DNA of 64,000 nt from positions 97,822-161,821 of the forward strand of contig NZ_FMZV01000011.1 in the NCBI RefSeq assembly GCF_900101475.1, read 5' to 3'. This document shows positions 61,972-64,000 of the stretch, one piece after another. Numbering within the stretch: the first letter of the stretch is position 1; each line of letters opens with the position of its first letter. A model generated the notes under the pieces. That model was given only the letters and a program-made list of their open reading frames with translations. It was not told the DNA's origin and ran no database searches. Both the position numbers and the translations under genes were made by a program. Source of the stretch: Ruegeria marina. GTDB lineage: Bacteria > Pseudomonadota > Alphaproteobacteria > Rhodobacterales > Rhodobacteraceae.

Positions 61972-62700
61972 TCAGCGGAGAATGGGCCCTTTATGATCCA
62001 TGTAGGATGGATCGAACTGGGCGAACTTGACCAGTTGGTCATAGTCGTCGAACGCGACAAACCCGTCCCGAAACGTGACCATGCCTGCCTCGCGCAACTG
62101 CCTCAGCACCCGGTTGACGTGGACGGCACTCAGCCCAAGCGCATCGGCCAGGTGGTATTGCGTCAGCGGACAGGCATAGCCGTCCTTGTTCCCCAGGCCC
62201 ACCAAGGCAAGCCTTGCGCCAAACTCCAGCAGGAAATGCGCCATTCGCTCGCCGGCATTCCGACGCCCCACATCCACAAGATGCTCGACCACCATCGCCT
62301 CGTCCCGGGACGCAGCCCACAGAACCGCGGTGGCCAATCGCGGCGTTTGCGTGAATGCGTCCAGAAGGTCGGCCACAAGAACCTCCGTCACCTCGATATC
62401 CGTCACCGGCTCAATGCTGTGATCCGAGACATGCAAAAGAACACTTCGCAGCCCCAGGAAGTCGCCGGGGATCTGGAAATCCACGATCTGCCGCTGACCA
62501 TCCGAAAGAAGCTTGTAGGAACAGGCCCAGCCAGAGGCGAGTATATAGGCAGCCTGTTCCGTTTGCCCCTGATGGACAAGATCGCGCCCCGCAACGAAAG
62601 TGCGGCGGCGCTTGTGCAAGGACGCAAGAACCGACAGTTCGGGGTCCGAAAGTGCGACGAATGCACCAATCTTCCGGACAAGCGGAGTGTTATCGATCAT
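61972..62700 (-). CDS. Crp/Fnr-family transcription regulator
   Basis: The 242-residue product has an N-terminal cyclic-nucleotide-like domain (VHQGQTEQAAYILASGWACS, FQIPGDFLGLRSVL) and a C-terminal winged helix (LTQYHLADALGLSAVHVNRV). There is no N-terminal Cys cluster for Fe-S, so it is not a classical FNR oxygen sensor. ATG 62700 follows AGAGGGA. It likely regulates the adjacent stress genes and may bind the nearby TGAT-N4-ATCA box. Confidence 0.9.
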   Translation of the reverse strand: MIDNTPLVRKIGAFVALSDPELSVLASLHKRRRTFVAGRDLVHQGQTEQAAYILASGWACSYKLLSDGQRQIVDFQIPGDFLGLRSVLLHVSDHSIEPVTDIEVTEVLVADLLDAFTQTPRLATAVLWAASRDEAMVVEHLVDVGRRNAGERMAHFLLEFGARLALVGLGNKDGYACPLTQYHLADALGLSAVHVNRVLRQLREAGMVTFRDGFVAFDDYDQLVKFAQFDPSYMDHKGPILR

Positions 62701-62753
62701 TTGTCCCTCTTTGACGCGCATCGAATTTCTAACAAAAGAAATCGCCCCGAAGA

Positions 62754-62767
62754 CTGATGTCGATCAG
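62754..62767. promoter_or_regulatory. Crp/Fnr-type box in a divergent promoter
   Basis: CTGATGTCGATCAG is a perfect palindrome apart from its four-base core and matches 8 of 10 fixed positions of the TTGAT-N4-ATCAA consensus. It lies 54 bp upstream of the Crp/Fnr gene and 86 bp upstream of the 62854 gene, so autoregulation and control of both sides are possible. Confidence 0.6.
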
Positions 62768-62853
62768 CCCAGCATAACAGAGTTCCTGCAAGTCTGTTCC
62801 GTAAACAACAGGCGCCCCCCCCGCGTCGCAGGCGTCGGAAAGGTCGATACTCC

Positions 62854-63090
62854 ATGACGGACGATCATACGTATTCAGGCATGGCAGCTCTCTCAGTTTG
62901 TGAGGCCTTGCTCCTCGCACTGAACGATGCCGGGATATTGCCCGAGAAAGAGATCATGGGCGTTCTGACGGATGCCGCTGTCACCCATGAGAACGCCGTT
63001 GGATCCGCGGCCGATGTCGAAAGGCACCAGGCTGCGGCAGCATTGCTCCGAAGGATCATTGCTGGAGGGAATTCTGTTCGCAGGGGGTGA
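62854..63090 (+). CDS. Small soluble protein of unknown function (78 residues)
   Basis: The helical product MAALSVCEALLLALNDAGIL and EIMGVLTDAAVTHENAVG resembles small alphaproteobacterial proteins of unknown role. No domain beyond two helices is evident. It is divergent from the Crp/Fnr gene and may share its box. Confidence 0.7.
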   Translation: MTDDHTYSGMAALSVCEALLLALNDAGILPEKEIMGVLTDAAVTHENAVGSAADVERHQAAAALLRRIIAGGNSVRRG

Positions 63091-63180
63091 CTCTACAGAT
63101 GGCGCGCCTGGTTCAGGCCAACATGGCGCACTCACCAAGTTCGGAGAGCAGGCCCCATTATTTACAAAAGGAGGAAAACC

Positions 63181-63525
63181 ATGAAAGATCACGAAAAACC
63201 TGCCACTTCACCTAAGTCTCGGTCCCTGAAGGTCCCAGACGAAACCGGCGAACACAAGCGCGGGAAGGCCGTAGAAGACGAACCGCACCCACCAGACGAA
63301 GGCGCTCAAAAGATCGACCGACCCGGTTTTGATTTAAGTGGCTCATCTGACGACACACATGCCGGAACGGGTTTGGGTCTAGGTGCTGATGCGTCCGATA
63401 CAACCGGTGACAGACGGCTTCCGGGGCGCCGGCCTGACAACAAGCTGACCATTCCGCGTTGGAGTGGGCCCGAGCCAGATGGCCCAACCAAGCCTGCCAG
63501 GAAACCGTCGGGCAGCAAAACGTAG
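63181..63525 (+). CDS. Disordered acidic/basic protein (114 residues)
   Basis: The product is low in hydrophobic residues and rich in Pro, Asp, Lys and Gly (KRGKAVEDEPHPPDEGAQK, GTGLGLGADASDTTGD), with no fold or family recognised. Such hydrophilin-like proteins are common in stress islands. GGAGG precedes ATG 63181. Confidence 0.6.
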   Translation: MKDHEKPATSPKSRSLKVPDETGEHKRGKAVEDEPHPPDEGAQKIDRPGFDLSGSSDDTHAGTGLGLGADASDTTGDRRLPGRRPDNKLTIPRWSGPEPDGPTKPARKPSGSKT

Positions 63526-63531
63526 GTCCCG

Positions 63532-63702
63532 ATGAACGCCTTGCAGATCGGCACGCTTCTGATTGTGTTCGCCGGCGTGTTCGGAGCGGTAAATCACATC
63601 GTCTTCCGCCTGCCATCTGCTATCGGCATCCTGATCGTCGCCCTTGCCGCATCCTTCTGTGTCCTAGGCTCCAGACCCATTGATTTTGGTCATCTGCCGT
63701 GA
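63532..63702 (+). pseudogene. CPA1 (NhaP-type) Na+/H+ antiporter, N-terminal stub cut by an IS
   Basis: MNALQIGTLLIVFAGVFGAV and FRLPSAIGILIVALAAS match the first two helices of bacterial CPA1 antiporters, with the usual RLP.AIG turn. After about 63665 the frame turns into insertion-sequence DNA and stops at 63700-63702. Confidence 0.75.
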
Positions 63703-64000
63703 TTCAGGGTCCGCAAGGAGACCTGAATGATGAGCAACCTTTTTTGGCTGAGCGAGGCGCAGATGGAGCGTCTGAAGCCCTTCTTCCCGAAGTCGCACGG
63801 GAAGCCTCGTGTTGATGATCGGCGCGTTCTGAGTGGAATAATTTTCATCAATCGCAATGGCTTGCGATGGTGCGATGCGCCGAGGGAATATGGCCCGGCG
63901 AAGACGCTCTACAACCGCTGGAAGCGTTGGAGCGATAACGGCATCTTCGCCCGCATCCTGACAGGCCTGGCTGCCGAGGGGACTGAGCACAAGACGATCA
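63668..64000 (+). mobile_element. IS5-family element, left end (right part outside the window)
   Basis: The transposase frame starts at 63727 (63730 is an alternative) with SNLFWLSEAQMERLKPFFPK, then DDRRVLSGIIFINRNGLRWC, YGPAKTLYNRWKRWSDNGIF, the N-terminal DUF4096/IS5 pattern (IS427-like group). It runs off the edge. The element's left border appears to be near 63668, within the antiporter; a terminal inverted repeat cannot be checked without the other end. Confidence 0.8.
63727..64000 (+). CDS. IS5-family transposase, N-terminal part
   Basis: About 91 residues are present. The start GDLxxLSEAQMERLKPFFP-type helix, the SGIIFINRNGLRWCDAP strand and the ALYNRW-like WKRWSDNGIFARIL segment are typical of the DNA-binding N-terminus of IS5 transposases, often encoded in two overlapping frames. 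The DDE catalytic part lies to the right of the window. AAGGAGACC precedes the ATG. Confidence 0.88.
   Translation, partial: MMSNLFWLSEAQMERLKPFFPKSHGKPRVDDRRVLSGIIFINRNGLRWCDAPREYGPAKTLYNRWKRWSDNGIFARILTGLAAEGTEHKTI

Overview
The window looks like accessory DNA from a high-GC alphaproteobacterium, most likely a Rhodobacteraceae (roseobacter-type) genome. The call rests on gene content (DUF2924/serine-recombinase cassette, ribose-type ABC cluster, CueR/CopA/CopZ set, HflKC stress genes), strong Shine-Dalgarno sites and dense ATGA/TGATG overlaps. There are no rRNA, tRNA or replication genes, and many gene remnants, phage genes and insertion-sequence pieces, so a genomic island or megaplasmid segment is plausible. 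The species cannot be named from this sequence.

Layout. (1) 1-9.3 kb: scattered single metabolic genes (flavin monooxygenase, GFA protein, class III cyclase with TPRs, MBL hydrolase, NTF2-like, alpha/beta hydrolase, MOSC, DUF1330, AhpD-like, RidA) separated by at least four copies of a roughly 180-bp intergenic repeat with a conserved 5' hairpin. (2) 9.7-14.4 kb, minus strand: a periplasmic copper operon (His-rich small protein, lipoprotein, TolC-family protein, multicopper oxidase, cupredoxin, CusF-like protein, cytochrome c). (3) 14.8-15.4 kb: remnants of a DsbA-family and an MFS gene. (4) 15.8-20 kb: CueR regulator, CopA ATPase, glutaredoxin and CopZ, with three CueR-type promoters. (5) 20.2-27.5 kb, plus strand: a second multicopper oxidase with a disturbed 5' end, small proteins, DUF302, VTT membrane protein, APC permease, a second Cu(I) ATPase and a frameshifted DUF411 protein. 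(6) 27.5-33.8 kb: a remnant phage module (Rz1-like lipoprotein, resolvase, P27 terminase small subunit, HTH protein, ParB-methyltransferase, primase tail) abutting a DUF2924 / large serine recombinase / HTH cassette. (7) 34-47.2 kb: a divergent sugar or sugar-acid catabolic locus with ribose-type ABC transporter, FAH hydrolase, four SDR dehydrogenases, an M24 protein and an FMN hydroxy-acid dehydrogenase, controlled by an unusual regulator that fuses a winged helix to a cytoplasmic solute-binding-protein domain. (8) 47.3-63.5 kb: an envelope and stress island (transglutaminase-like proteins, HflK/HflC, PsiE, two OmpA proteins, CsbD, DUF3309, Crp/Fnr regulator and many small unknown proteins) in which several genes are decaying. 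(9) The right edge enters an IS5-type element that cuts a CPA1 antiporter gene.

How the parts work together. The copper genes form a full response: CueR senses Cu(I) and fires CopA and CopZ; two P1B-1 ATPases export Cu(I); oxidases, cupredoxin and CusF-like proteins oxidise or bind periplasmic copper. In the sugar locus the FAH hydrolase, an SDR similar in type to 2-keto-3-deoxy-fuconate dehydrogenase and the lactate-dehydrogenase-like flavoenzyme match the last three steps of the non-phosphorylative L-fucose-type route; this is inference, and the upstream dehydratase and lactonase are not present. The regulator-transporter intergenic region carries a nested palindrome that is a natural operator candidate. 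The features most worth following up are the regulator fusion, the left-arm repeat family and the decaying small-protein stress island.
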